Positions 46,691 through 58,523 of a DNA stretch of 64,000 bases are shown in pieces (position 1 is the first letter of the stretch; each line of letters begins with the position of its first letter). The notes beneath the pieces are model-generated. The model saw only the letters and a program-made list of their open reading frames with translations, had not been told where the DNA came from and ran no database searches. Origin of the DNA: Emydura subglobosa (Eukaryota; Chordata; Testudines; Chelidae); assembly GCA_007922225.1 (NCBI GenBank), contig ML679969.1, positions 1,525,236 to 1,589,235 on the forward strand. Reading direction: 5' to 3'. The position numbers were made by a program, and so were the translations under genes.

Positions 46691-48862
46691 AGTTGAGAGA
46701 GAGAGAAAGAAAGAGGAAGCTTGTCGTGGGGTGCGCGTGTCTTTTTGCCTGGCTCCCTTTCAGATTTGGAGCCATGTTGTTTTCGTCCCTTGCCCCTGCC
46801 AGTCTCTGGGGTCTTCGCGTAACCTCCTCTCCACCTTGCTGGCTCCAGGGCCCAAATAACATTCTCCTTAGAGGGGCAGATAAAGGTCATAACTTCGATT
46901 CAGCTTTAAGGGAGCTCATGTGGCATCCCCAGGGCTGCCACCCAATGCAGCATCTCAGATGAACTCAGACATTGTTCCTAAGCAACGGTCTGAATTAGAG
47001 CATCTGTGTGACCTTTGACAAGCATCTCCTCTTTTCAGCCGTTCCATCCCCATGCAGAGCACTTACCCCAAACTGGTATATTTCTCTTACCTGTTTCTCC
47101 CCACCCCCAACTCTGCCAGTGCCTCTCAATCCTGACCCCCCCCCAGAACCCCTGCTGCTCCAGCCTGAGGAAAGCTCTCCAGAAACATCTGGGCAGACAT
47201 GGGAATGCTGTTAAGCCTTGGTACCACACACTGCTTTGCCCATGGGCCCTGCTCCATTCATCAACAACTGGGTAACATACCCAAACGATAAATGTGCCCT
47301 GTGCTATAAACAGGGCTGTTCCTACTATTCCATCCAGATACTCAACTCCAAAGCAAACTGGTCCACATAATAACCCATCAGTCCACATCCTAGCACCTCC
47401 CTACGAAGTGTAGTGGCAGAAACAAATTTATTTTTTTTCACTGCAACAATCAGAAGCTTAATGAAAATCCCAATGTGTGTAGGAAATCCTCTCAAAAGCC
47501 ATTGTTCCCGGGTATTCCTGGAACCTTTCTGTTTGAACGTTTGTACGTTCATTTCGACTTTTGGAATTTTTTTTAAATAACTTCTTTGAAGGAATTCTCT
47601 CATTCCCTTATCAAAGCTGAATGCACCATGTTCTGTGGAATGGGGCAGGGCCGTAGCAAGCTATCAACAGCTGAATACTTTCAGGCACAGTGGGTGTCTG
47701 CAGAAGATGGTGCCAGGGATATGCTGGGTGGGAGAAAGAGGGACCTGTGCCATGCTGAGTAAAGTAGAAGGCAAGAAATGGATGGTGTTGATGTGGAACA
47801 TCTGCTCTTACAAAGGGAGGGCATAAGACAGCCACAGTTCTTGGGGCAGGAATCCTTTGGTCAGTTCTCTCTAGGTTGCTCTGGGGCCCACAACAAGCTT
47901 GGCTTGTGGAAAAGACAGTGGATCCGTAATGTTAGGACTTTGATGTCTGGCTGTTTCAGATAGTGTGAAGGATCATCTTTACAAGTGAAAGAATACTGCC
48001 CTGATGGCCCATCCAATACTTGGCCTTATCTCTGAGGCTGACAAGGAGGGAGGCAATTATGATGACATTTGTGATGTGTGTACCGGCATCACAGGCTGAG
48101 GTATATTGGCAGGTGATTGCAGGGGGGCATCCTGCAGTACTGCTGCCTATGGTGAACCTTCTATGGATAGAGGAGCTTTGCTCTTCCGGGCTGTAACCAG
48201 GCATATCTTGCAAATATTCCCTCCTTTCCATCTCTTATTAGCTCTTGTGCTCCGAGGAGCAAGTGCTTGAGCTTGCTCATTGAATGCTTGACTTGAAAAC
48301 CGCTTTTGTTTTTTTTAAGCTCCCTACCATTCAGGAGTGGAATGGACAACAGGCTGTGAACTTGAGAGGTTTGATTCCAGACTTGGACTTCTTGCCAAGC
48401 CGTTCCATGGCAATTCTAGTGTAAATTCATACGTTTATTTTCTTCGATTTCCCCCCCTACCCCAAGTCAGCATGGAACATGCAGCTTATTTTGGTGCATC
48501 ATTCGCCCCTAAAACATTAGAAATATTCCTTCTGCGTTGTTTGTAGATCCAGTTTAGTCTGTAACCAAATGTCGAGCAGTTTGGTTACTATTTAACTGAG
48601 GCTTTTTAGCTTAAGGGTTCTGCAAACTCACTTAAGGAACTTCAATACTCAGGAATCCTGGAGCTGGTTGCATTTGTGTCACTTACTCTTCTGGGCTGAA
48701 TGTATGTGGTTTTTCTTGAAGCTGGATGTTTGGCAGGGAGGATTGTTCTATCTGGTAATGGGATGTAGTTCTTTTTTCATTTTATTTGATTTTTTTAATA
48801 TTGGGGCGGACTGTTTCTCCAGGAAAAAATGGATGTGCAAAAACCAATTTGATATTTAAAAA

Positions 48863-48868
48863 AATAAA
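48863..48868 (+). other. Distal polyadenylation signal
   Basis: AATAAA followed by CAAAAGTTTTATCATCATG and TTGTCTGGTC, a strong T/GT-rich downstream element. It is the likely final end of the DDI2-RSC1A1 transcript. Confidence 0.55.
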
Positions 48869-50132
48869 CAAAAGTTTTATCATCATGTTGTCTGGTCAAT
48901 TTGTTTAAAGCATCAATAGATAAAGTTAGCTTTCTCTGCTTTCACCATCGGCCTCCCTGCTTCAAAATCTTATCCCTAGTTCTTCCCAAAGCAAAGGTGA
49001 TTTCCTTGTAATATTTCCATTTTGAACACAACGCGCTTAATAGAAATGTACACTGTGAGAAAAATCCTTGCTTATGATGGGTTGAAAATTGTGGTGAGAG
49101 GTTGGTAAATTTCTGTGGTTTGACACCTTCGGAGCACTATTTTAGTATGGAATCTTAACTAAGCAAATCACATTGACGAGGTGTTGCATTCTGGTTGGCT
49201 GCGGAATGTGTTCGCAGAAACAAATGAGTCAGTCGGGCCAGCTGTAGAAATGTCTGTGTTCTGACTGGCTCAGAGGTCAATACATTTTGTCTGGATCTTT
49301 CACTTGGATCCTTATTTTTAAAAACTGTTAAGTTTGTGGCCAGAAATGAAAGCTCACATTAAAAATCAGAAATAAGGGAGCAATATATATGACTCTCTTC
49401 TTCTGTTAAATGGAGATGAGCATTTTTTACAGTGATAAGGTCCTGACTAGGCACAGCCAGTTAGACTGTGGCTTTGCCTATGGGCCAGAGTCCGTTAGTT
49501 TTGAACAGAAATTTTTTTTTCCCCTTCTGGAATTTGTGACAATAATGAAGCTATTTCTGATGGAGAAACTGCCCCAGGGTGCACTGACTGGTTTCCGTGT
49601 CTTGCCCAAAATCAAGGTATGCTGACCCATGAGGTAAACTGGTGAGCAAAATTCTTAATTCACTAAGTCTTGATCACCTCAGAAGGTGTCCATGTTACTG
49701 CAAGGTAAGCTTTTCTCAACTAAAAAACAAAGCTATTTAAGAGCACTCAGTAACAGAATGACAAAGGAGTCCATTTGAAATGTCTGAACATTAGTTTCCT
49801 TTTCACTTGCCTGCCAGGACCAGCGTTCAGGGTTCTACACTTGAGGAAATGTTGTCTTAAACTCCTCAAACGGTGTAGATGGCGGCTTGGGTGTTAGCCA
49901 TGGCAGCACTGAATGAAGGAAAAACTGAACCTTGAACTGCGACCTCTGCAAGCTAGATATGGAAGAATCTTCGAGATGAAAAAGGCCTAATAGGCCACCA
50001 GTGGAGGAAGGTCCCTCCAAAGCACTGTTTTGTTTCATCCAGTGCAGTTTTAAACGTAGCAGGTGATAGGACCACAATCACTTCCTCTGGGAGATTATGA
50101 AAATGGAATTGATTCCAGAGCCAAAAAGGACT

Positions 50133-51082
50133 TTTGTGATCATCTAATTTGACTTCCTGTATAACCCAGGCCATAGAATTTCCCCAAGATAATTTGTAGA
50201 GCAGATTTTTTAGAAAACATCCAATCTTTAGTTAAAAATTGCCAGTGATGTCTTGGTAAATTGCTCCAATGTCTAATTACACGCACCATTAAAAACATAC
50301 ACTTTGTTTACAGTCCAAATGTGTCTAGCTTCAGCTTCCAGCCAGTGGATGATGTTCACCTTTCTCGACTAGAGTTCATTAGTAGACATTTTGTTCCCCA
50401 TGTAGATACTCAGGCTGTAATCAAGGCATCCCTTACCCTGCTCTTTGTTAAGCTAATAGACTGAGCTCTTTGAGTCTATGCTGTAAGGCAGGTTTTAAAC
50501 CTTTCATCATTTTCACTTTCTCTAACTTACAAACATCTTTCTTGACCTGTGGGCACTGGACACGGTATTCCAGCAGTGGTCAGTGCCAAGCAGAGGAGTA
50601 AAATAAGCTCTCTGCTCCTACTCGAGATTCCCCCATTTATGCATCCTAGGATCACATTCGCTCTTTTGGCCACTGCGGCACACTGGGAGCTCCTGTTCAG
50701 CTGATGATCCACTATGACCCCCAAACCTTTTTCAGAGTCCCTGCTTCCCAGGATAGAGTCCCCCAGCCTGTAAGTATGGCCCACATTTTTTTCTTAGGTG
50801 TGTACATTTAAATTTAGTAATTAAAATGCACATTATTTGCTTGTGTCCAGTTTAGCAAGTGATCCAGATCACTCTGAATCAGTGACCTGTCTTCATTATT
50901 TACCACGTCCCCAATTTTTATCATCTGCAAACTTTATTAGTGAGTATTTTGTTTTCTTCCAGGTCATTGATAAAAATGTTAAATAACGTAGGGACAAGAA
51001 CAATCCTTGCAGGACCCTACTGGAAGCACACTTTCCCAATGTCTAGACTTGGTTTACAATTACATTTTTTCATTGTCTGGAA
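50133..51082 (-). mobile_element. CR1 LINE, minus orientation, about 950 bp
   Basis: The minus strand encodes CR1 reverse transcriptase C-terminal sequence (DSEKGLGVIVDHQLNRSSQC, AKRANVILGCINGGISS), with 3' UTR words on the plus strand such as ATTTGACTTCCTGTATAACC and GGTCATTGATAAAAATG. Nearly collinear with turtle CR1 but holding stops and indels. The largest CR1 in the window by contiguous match. Confidence 0.9.
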
Positions 51083-51529
51083 GCTTTTATCAGACATCTG
51101 AGCCTTGTCTACTCACAAGTTGTTCTGCTTTACGTACAGCTATATGAGAAGGAGAATAAACTCTACCAGTATAAGCACATTTAGAGCAGTGATATTGCAT
51201 CCCTACTCAGGTTTTACTAGTTTAACTATCACTAACAATCACCCTCCCACCCCAGCCAAAAGTTACACCACCACAGAAACTCTGTGGACCAAACTTCAGC
51301 CACACGTGTCTTGCATCTCGCAATTATCTGCCCCCAAATAATCTGAGCAATGATAACAGGCAGGAAGATGACCAAATGGCACTCAGCACCTTGGTGATGT
51401 CACTGAGCTTAATCCCACGGGTTCACTTCTTACCTGCCTCGTGCTCTTCATTCCTATTCTGTAACATTGCCCTTAACCACAGGTGAGGTAAAGTTATTCA
51501 TGGCGCTGACCATCTGCTAATTCAGTCAT

Positions 51530-51700
51530 GTAGTCAAGGGCGTGAGAAGGCAGCTCTATGGTCCAGCAGCTAAACCAAAAGAGTGGATTCAGGAAATCGC
51601 CAGTGTTCTTCTGGATTTGATTCACGCTGTGGCCTTCAGCAAATCCTTTAACAACTTTGCCTGTATTTCCCCATTTGTAAATGGGGGATGAGATCCCTCG
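51530..51700 (+). mobile_element. MIR-like SINE
   Basis: GCAGCTCTATGGTCCAGCAG, CAGCAAATCCTTTAACAAC and TTCCCCATTTGTAAATGGGG are in MIR order. Diverged. Confidence 0.5.
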
Positions 51701-52174
51701 TGCATGTCGAGTGTCTCCCATGAACAAAGCGTGTGAAGTGCTCAGTGGCATGACTGCTAATTAAATTAATGAACTACAGCAGCTGCGGAAGTGTTTGATT
51801 GTTTAAAGCCGGAGGAAGGCAGAGGCTGCCAAAATGTGACTAGCTTTAAGTCCCCTGCTTTCTAATTAAAATTGCCAGTGTTTTTAAAGGTGATGTTTAT
51901 GCCTCACTGAAGAAGGGTTTGAATAGTTTCTCTGCGGGGTGGGGAGGTCACAGGAATGCAGTCAGTACCTCAGTAATTAGACAGTGGACTTGCAGTCAGT
52001 GTTTATCCGGATGTTCAGCCTACATTTTTTTCTTATATTTATCCCATTACTCCTGGTTTTACCCCATTGTGCACTGTCAGTAATCCCACTCTAGTTCTGC
52101 TATCTGTATCCCTAGTGCAGCCGAGTCATGGCGGATTCTCCATCACTAACCATTTTTAACTCAAGATTGGCTAT

Positions 52175-52285
52175 TTTTCTAACAGATCTGCTCTAGGAAT
52201 TACGTGGGGGAAGCTCTGTGGCCTGTGCTATATGGAAAGTCAGACCCGGTGATCACAGTGGTTCCTTCTAATCTATGAATCTATG
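52175..52285 (+). mobile_element. CR1 3' end fragment, plus orientation
   Basis: AGATCTGCTCTAGGAATTAC, GTGGCCTGTGCTATATGG and ATCTATGAATCTATG: the terminal CR1 3' UTR with its characteristic ATTCTATG-type end. Confidence 0.8.
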
Positions 52286-52309
52286 TCCCAATCCTTTTTT
52301 ATCAACGCT

Positions 52310-52445
52310 GTTTATTTCTTCAGTCCTTTCCCCATATGTCATTCCAGCTCCTAAGATGCGTTTGTTGCTCTTGTCTGAATTCCTTCCAGTTTGCTGACCC
52401 CTTTCTCAGCGCGGGGCCCAGGACAGTACCAGTGTTCCAAAAATA
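52310..52445 (-). mobile_element. CR1 fragment, minus orientation
   Basis: TTTGTTGCTCTTGTCTGAAT, TCCTTCCAGTTTGCTGAC and GGGGCCCAGGACAGTACC match the complement of the CR1 region just before the 3' UTR. Head-to-tail opposed to the preceding fragment. Confidence 0.65.
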
Positions 52446-54349
52446 GTCGCTTTAGTGCCCTACGGCAAGAAGCTGTCTCCGACTCTAGACTCACCCGTTT
52501 TGCATGTTGCAGGATAAGGTGCCTGTAACCCTCTGCCTTTCATTGGCTGTGGGGAACGTGGGGGTGGGATTTGCTGCTCTCTGACATAATCTCCTATTTG
52601 ATTCGCCATCTGCTCTGATCTCGAGGTTACTCTTTTCCTTGTGGGTAATATAATTATGTGTAGCATGTGGCAGCCCCCGTTATGTCAGTCCTAGCAAAAT
52701 GGGGTCCTGACCCAAACGCAGAACAAAGACAGTCCTTGACCTAGACAATTTGCAGTCAAAATATAAGACAGGAGAGGACAGGTGCATACCGATGGGGGAG
52801 CTCGAGAAAACAATGGGACAATAAAATCCCTAGAGCCACTTTACAGTGACAGCTGCCTCTGAGCTCTCGGAGAAGGAGTCTTTCTGGTGGTGTTAAATGT
52901 AAACTTAGAACTGTTCCCCTGCGTTGTACGGCGTTATTTACTCCTCTTCATGGCTATGGCTTACTGAAGCTGTGTCCCTTCACCTGGAGACCTGGGAGTA
53001 CAGGGCTACAGCTGCCAGTAGCATTTGAAGGGGCTGTCGGAGAAGTGGATTGAAGGCAGTGACAGTCTGCGCTGGGTGTAGCGCCTGAGTGTATTTTTGT
53101 ACAGGTTGTGCAATGCATTTCGCTTGAGTTCTTGTTCCCATCTTACCTTCCAGCTGAGGCAGGCCTGGTCCTGTTGCCCTACATCTCTCCTCCCCCCCGC
53201 CTCCGCTCCTGGCATTTTTTAATTAGTAAGAGCCATCTGCAACATGTTCAGTTGGATGGGGCTCCCCTATATACCTGCAGCTGGGTGGGGGGCACAGAGC
53301 CCTGACCAGAAATGGTAGGGGCAGCGATTGGAAGTGCACATGTGGGGTGCAGGGCACAGAGTCTCCCGGGGGTCCTTGAGCCTGGTTGCAGCTGCTGTGG
53401 GGCCCACCATCCTCCACCCAGGCAGCCAGGGGCTGAGCCCTCCCTGCTCCAGGAATCACGGCCTGGCCATCACTTCGCCTCCCCCAGGGCTGTGGTTCAT
53501 AGAGCTGAGCTGCCCTGGCTGCCTGGGTAGTGCGGGTCCTGGCAGGTCCTGCCGTAGCTGCAGCCAGACTCAGGGCCTGAGGGAGACCCTCTGCCCCTCA
53601 CCTTGGCATCCAGGCCCACTCCCTGTGGTGTGCTCAGCTCTAGTGGGCCAAGGGACCCGTTTCCAGGGATAGCAGAGCCAGCCAGGCTAGGGGCTATTTT
53701 GTTTGGAGGGTGATCTGTTTCTGCCCCATGTAAATGGTGCACGAACAGGGGAAGCGAAAGCCACAGCAGCACCTGGGAGGCCAGCGGGCCACTCGACCTA
53801 GGTTCCTTCCTTAGTAAAACTGTGGTTCTGTTCCTGCTGCATCCCCACCTGCATCTCTGCATCCAAGGGCTGATCCGTTTAAAGGACCACCGTGCCTAGG
53901 AAGAAGACAGTGGGCAAAGACGCCGCTGCTCTCAACCTCTCCCTGTCAATGGGGCGGGACAATGGCAGACTTAACAATGGGGGGGGGAGGGCTAATGGAG
54001 TAAAGTAGAAAGCTGGAGAGATGAAAGGCTGGGAGGGAGGAGCTGAAAGGCTGACAGAACAAACTCTGGTGATAGGGACGAGATAGCTGGACTAGTTGAA
54101 GCAACTTCCTTATCTACTATCTACATGCAGTATTTTTCTGTACTTTAGGATCAAAATAGAAAGAATGCAAGCAGATGCCGGTACTAGTGGCCAGTGGTGC
54201 AGAGCCCTCATTCACTATGCACAATTTTAACTCCAAAATAGAGCATTAAAAAAGAACAGAACCCAGCCACTCCCCGTTTAAAGGGAATATTTCAATGTGC
54301 AACATCCACAGTATGACCATTGACCCATTCTGTCATTTGCTAACAACTG

Positions 54350-54590
54350 CGTGGCGAGGCCATATGGGCTAGGGGATAGGGCACCGCACATGGACCTAGG
54401 AGAGCCTGGCTTCGTCACTGATGTTCTGTGGGCCTCGGGCAAGTCCCATCCCGTCTGTGCCATGGTTTCCTCCCCGACCTGTTGTCTTCCTTGTCTATTT
54501 AGATTGGAAGTGTTTAGGAAGATACAGGGCCAAGCCCAGGGGCCCTCATCTTCAGTGGGGTTGTTGGATGCTCCCATAGTACAATGATAG
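54350..54590 (+). mobile_element. MIR/core-type SINE with reptile tail
   Basis: GCTAGGGGATAGGGCACCG, GGCCTCGGGCAAGTCCC and GCCATGGTTTCCTCCCCGAC, followed by the tail AGATTGGAAGTGTTTAGGAAG and CTCCCATAGTACAATGATAG. The tail is related to 9585-9655. Confidence 0.65.
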
Positions 54591-55606
54591 ATAGTGCTGG
54601 GATTTCTACTGCAGCAGTAGTTGGGAGATGGCAGAGAAATGTGGATGATTTTATTTTTTTGGCTCCAGCTCTGTTCTACTCAACGTGCTGCTGAGCTGCT
54701 TTCCCACCACACGTGCTCCCCAGGAAGTTCTCCCACAGCCTCAGCAAAGTTGCAAAACTCGCTTGGCTAACTTCGTAATTGCATTAGGCGGGTGGAGTTT
54801 ACCTCAAAAATCTGGCAAGCACTCAGTGCTCCATGCCAAAGCATTAGCCAGCTCCTGGCAGAGCCCTGCCAGAGAACGAGTTACCAGCTGCGGAAACTGT
54901 AAATGAAACACATTTTTCTTGTTACTTAATATGGAGGTGAGATTACAATCAATCATCAGTCCCACACTAGTCTGAATGTCGTGTCAGCTGCTGGAGTTCA
55001 AAAATCCTGAGTCAGAACCCAAAAATGTCATCAGACTGGCCTGCAACCTGAGATTCTAAACCAAGAATCAGTCATATTGATCTCCTTCATTAACTCCCCC
55101 TGCCCCACCCCAATATGTGATAATCACAGATTGAAGATCCAACCTTAAATACACACAATGTGCAAATACATAGACACCACCTCGCTGAGTCCCCTCTCCC
55201 TCCCTGCTCCCCTCAGTCAATGCCGGCAGGCCTCCAAAGTTCTGCAGCTGCCCCTGCTCCAGCTTGCAAAGGAAGAGGCGTCCCTGGGGCTCTTACGTCC
55301 AGTCTTTTCAGTCCTAGATTCCCTGTGTATGGGGGAGGGGGGCTGTCAGGCTGCTGTCAGTGGGGGGGCTATGCTATGAAGCTCTGTCTGACGGGTGCTG
55401 GTTCTGCAGGAAGCAGCTATGTCTGCCCTTCACCCAGAAGCCTTCAGTGGCTGAATAGGAAAACTGCTCGGATGGCACAGCCCAAATTCCTTAGCTGCCC
55501 GTTTTACAGCAACGTCTTTCCCCACCCCTACGAAAAGGGGCCAGAATCATGGTGACGTTTGGCAGCCCTGTTCATAAATGGGTTTCCTGCCCTATATAAA
55601 ATTACA

Positions 55607-55628
55607 TTTTTTTTTTTTTTTTTTTTTT
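55607..55628 (+). repeat. Poly-T tract
   Basis: Twenty-two T in a row with no retroelement body recognised beside it. Confidence 0.9.
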
Positions 55629-56409
55629 GGTAATTTAGTCCATGCTATTTTCCAAAACCAACTTTAATTCTATTTTTCTTTATAAGAATAACTAGCATCA
55701 GCCCAGCAGTTCCTCAGCAGCCCCGGCTCTGACCTAGTGCCTCCCTGCATTTTCCTGTGCGTTGGGGAAATGGCGCTCCGTGTTTCAATATCACTGTCGT
55801 ACAAGCCGGGGGGGAATGGCCTTGCTGCAGATTGGCAATGGGATCTAGTGCTTTTTACCTCCAGGGCCATAGTTCAAATCTACACCAGTCTGTAAGAGCC
55901 TGGTCTTGTGAGATATCGAGTGCTCCCATCAGAGCGGATAAGAATGGAGGGTGTCCAGAACCTGGCAGGATTGGGCACTCATTGACAGAAAAGGAATGGG
56001 TCGGCTCAGGCCAATTGTTAGTGGACAGGTATCCATGTCTCTCAACTGACTGGGACAGATGGCACCAAGTGGCTTTCCTAGTTACAGACTTAGCAGAGGC
56101 TACCAATTAAATGGACCAACGCGACAGAACTCCTCTCTCTCTCAGAGGTAGCTGTCGGTCGGGACTGAGGCATGGCAGCTGGGCTGGAAGCTAGCCCTGC
56201 CACTGACTGGCACTGCTCCTGTTCTGTGACTGTAGAGGGCATTGATCATCTAGTCGCACCTCCTGCATAACAGAGGCCAGAGAATCTCAGCCAGTCATTT
56301 CTGCCTGAAGCCCCTAACGTCTGTTTGCGCTATAGCATGTTGTTTACAAAGACCCCCTACTGGGTGCAAGCAAATAAAATGCATTTTAATATAGGTAAAT
56401 GTATACCTC

Positions 56410-56800
56410 TAGGGAGCAAGAATGTCGGCCATACATACTAGATGGGGGACTCTAGGAAAAAGTGATTCTGAAAAAGAGTTCAGGATCGTGGTGGAAAACC
56501 AGCTGAACATGAGCTCGCAGTGTGAAACAGCGGCCAAAAAGGCTGAGGTAATCCTTGGGTACATAGTCAGGGCAATCTAAAGTAGAGGTGGAGAGATTCT
56601 TTTACCTCTAGATTTGGCACGTGTGTGACCACTGCTGGAATCCTGTGTCCAGGTCTGGTGTCCACAGTTCAAGAAGGATGTTAAGTGGGAAAGGTTTCAG
56701 AGAGGAGTCACAAGAATTACCAGAGGATTAGACAATATGCCTTCTAGTGACTGAGCTCCTTGAGTCCATCTGTTTAGCTCAAGAAAGAGAAGACTAAGGC
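56410..56800 (+). mobile_element. CR1 LINE fragment, plus orientation
   Basis: GGGGACTCTAGGAAAAAGTG, GATCGTGGTGGAAAACCAGC and TGGAATCCTGTGTCCAGGTC are CR1 reverse transcriptase C-terminal codons with frameshifts. Truncated at both ends. Confidence 0.75.
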
Positions 56801-57550
56801 CCCTCAAACTGAAGGCCCCATGATCATAGAGGGTTTTTTTATACATTAGATAAATGGGTAAGGAGCCAGTCATTCTATTCCCCAGTGTGATTTGGTGGTC
56901 TATGACCCCATCTTGTGCTTTATCTGTGAGAACATTGATCCATAAGTATTCAAGATCATTTTCTTCTGAGTTATCATTGACTGGGCGGGAGGGGACCAGG
57001 GCGCTGGTAACAGTCCAATTGTGTGACTCGTCTCCAGTTTTCAGTAGTATCAACTAGATCGAAGTGATGCTCATAAAGGAGCATTTCCAATTCCTCTAGG
57101 TTTGTTACCCAGGCTGCTAGCGGTGGTGATTGGCAATTACAAAAATTATTTTCTTCCTGTCCCTTTGTTCTTTAATTAATGTTGTCCTCAACACCTTGAG
57201 TCTGTGCTAAAGAAGTGCTCGTGTCTTATCGTCCCTCTTCTCACCCTCCCTGTTTGTGACCAGTTTAAGTGCTGGTGACTGCTCCAGCCAGCCTGCCCTC
57301 ACGAGAGCGGGTCTCCTTCTGCGGAGCTGGAAGCCATCCAAACTGCGCTACATCCATCTTAGGAGATCTGGGCTCTGGCTCTGGCCCTTTCTCCCAGCTC
57401 TACACTTACTTCTCCAAAACGAGGTGGTGGTCTTTGTAAATAGGAGGACGCTGGCCTACGTTCAGCCCTTCCGCGCTGGCGGGGACTGCCCTGCGGCTGC
57501 ACTCGGACTATTGCAGAAATAGAATTTGGGTGTAGATAAATGGTTCAAGG

Positions 57551-58463
57551 TTTCCCACTGGAGCAGGCCCACCTAGGAGCTTCCTCTCCAGCCGGCTGGG
57601 ATCCCCGTCCCCATGTAGCAGTGTGTGACAGGCCGGATGCTCCTGACTCCCCGCCAGACACACACCAGTTCGCAACCCCTGTGGACAAACCGGAGCGCCC
57701 CATCCCTCTTCTGCAGGGCGGCTCTGGCTACCCCAGCCAAGGGGGGAGGCCGTGGGCAAAGTTATTCAGCCAGTGCCCGGGGCAGGGAGTCATGTTTGGG
57801 GGACCCCTGCAGCGGCCGAGCCTCTGGGGGCCTGGCGGGGGCACACCCCAGAAACCGCTGTCAGGGGGGAGCCCGGGCAGGGCGGGGGGCCCTGTGGGGA
57901 CACCCGGGAGCCCGGGGGGGTTTTGCACGGGTGACACCCCCTCGCCCTGACAAGCCCTTCGGGCTGGAGGAGGCGAGGCCCGGGCAGGGCAGGGCAGGAG
58001 CCCTCCTTCCCCTCCGCGGCAAGGGGCTGGGTCTGTCGGGGAGAAGCCGCCGCCTGCCCCCGCCTCTGCGGCCGCGTCTCCCCGCCTTCCCCAGCGCCCA
58101 GCCCGGCCCCGTCACGAGTGCGGCTGCGGGGTGCTGCGCTGCCTCCCCTCCCCTCCGGCCGGGCCGGGGCTCGCCGCAGACGGCGGGGCGTGGGGCCGGG
58201 ACCGGGCCCGGGGCGGGCGATGAGCGCGGCGGGGCTCCGCTGAGGGGCGGGCGGGCAGGGCCGGGCCGGGCCCAGGCGGCGGGGCTCCGCTGAGGGGCGG
58301 GCAGGGCTGGCCCCCGGAGCGGCTGTGAGCGGCGGGACGGGCCTCGGGAGCCGGCAGGACGGAGCCCCCGGGCGGCTGGCGGGGAGGAGGAGGCGGCGGC
58401 GGCGAGCGGCTGAGGCCGCCGGGCCGGCGGGGGAGGAAGCGAGCGGCCGCCGAGGCCAGCGCC
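57551..58463 (+). promoter_or_regulatory. CpG-island promoter and 5' UTR of PLEKHM2
   Basis: CpG-dense, with many GC boxes (GGGGCGGGC), no TATA box, extending past exon 1 to about 59.1 kb. Long open frames on both strands (up to 302 codons) are low-complexity Pro/Gly/Arg/Ala artefacts. Confidence 0.7.
58226..58302 (+). repeat. Direct repeat in the PLEKHM2 5' region
   Basis: A perfect 27-base copy occurs at 58226-58252 and 58276-58302, exactly 50 bases apart; it includes GGGGCTCCGCTGAGGGGCGG. It looks like a local tandem duplication. Confidence 0.9.
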
Positions 58464-58523
58464 ATGGAGCCCGGAGAGGTGAAGGACCGGATCCTGGAGA
58501 ACATCTCCCTGTCCGTCAAGAAG
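58464..58523 (+). CDS. PLEKHM2: PLEKHM2 (SKIP) exon 1, partial gene
   Basis: Seen: ATG in GCCATGG context, 20 codons starting MEPGEVKDRILEN and ending SVKK, then a GTGAGA donor in phase 0. This is the exact N-terminus of vertebrate PLEKHM2. Known: PLEKHM2 (SKIP) has an N-terminal RUN domain and a C-terminal PH domain; it binds Arl8 on lysosomes and kinesin-1 light chain to drive lysosomes toward the cell periphery. Only the residues before the RUN domain are here; exon 2 is not in the window. In human the gene also follows DDI2-RSC1A1 in the same orientation, which supports the call. Confidence 0.92.

Larger units (their letters stand above)
43784..48890 (+). other. Probable long 3' UTR of the DDI2-RSC1A1 transcript
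   Basis: AT-rich sequence with almost no young repeats, in contrast to the CR1-rich DNA beyond 49 kb. Two good polyadenylation signals lie in it (44503 and 48863). Human DDI2 transcripts are also known for very long 3' UTRs. MIR remnants are at about 46490-46690, and a short CR1-like fragment at about 45850-45905 (AGATCTGCTCTAGGAATT). Confidence 0.55.
48891..57550. other. Intergenic region between DDI2-RSC1A1 and PLEKHM2
   Basis: No exon of a known protein seen on either strand. Contains CR1 pieces (50133-51082, 52175-52285, 52310-52445, 56410-56800), MIR/SINE copies (51530-51700, 54350-54590), poly-T (55607-55628) and a GC-rich stretch at 53.2-53.7 kb whose open frames resemble nothing known. 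Confidence 0.65.

Noticed and set aside
50527..50784. 85-codon minus-strand frame as a gene
   Set aside because: It is the reverse transcriptase C-terminus of the CR1 at 50133-51082.
53006..53862. Cluster of 70- to 121-codon open frames in GC-rich intergenic DNA
   Set aside because: Overlap each other on both strands, have no recognisable domain, and show no splice or start context. Composition explains them.
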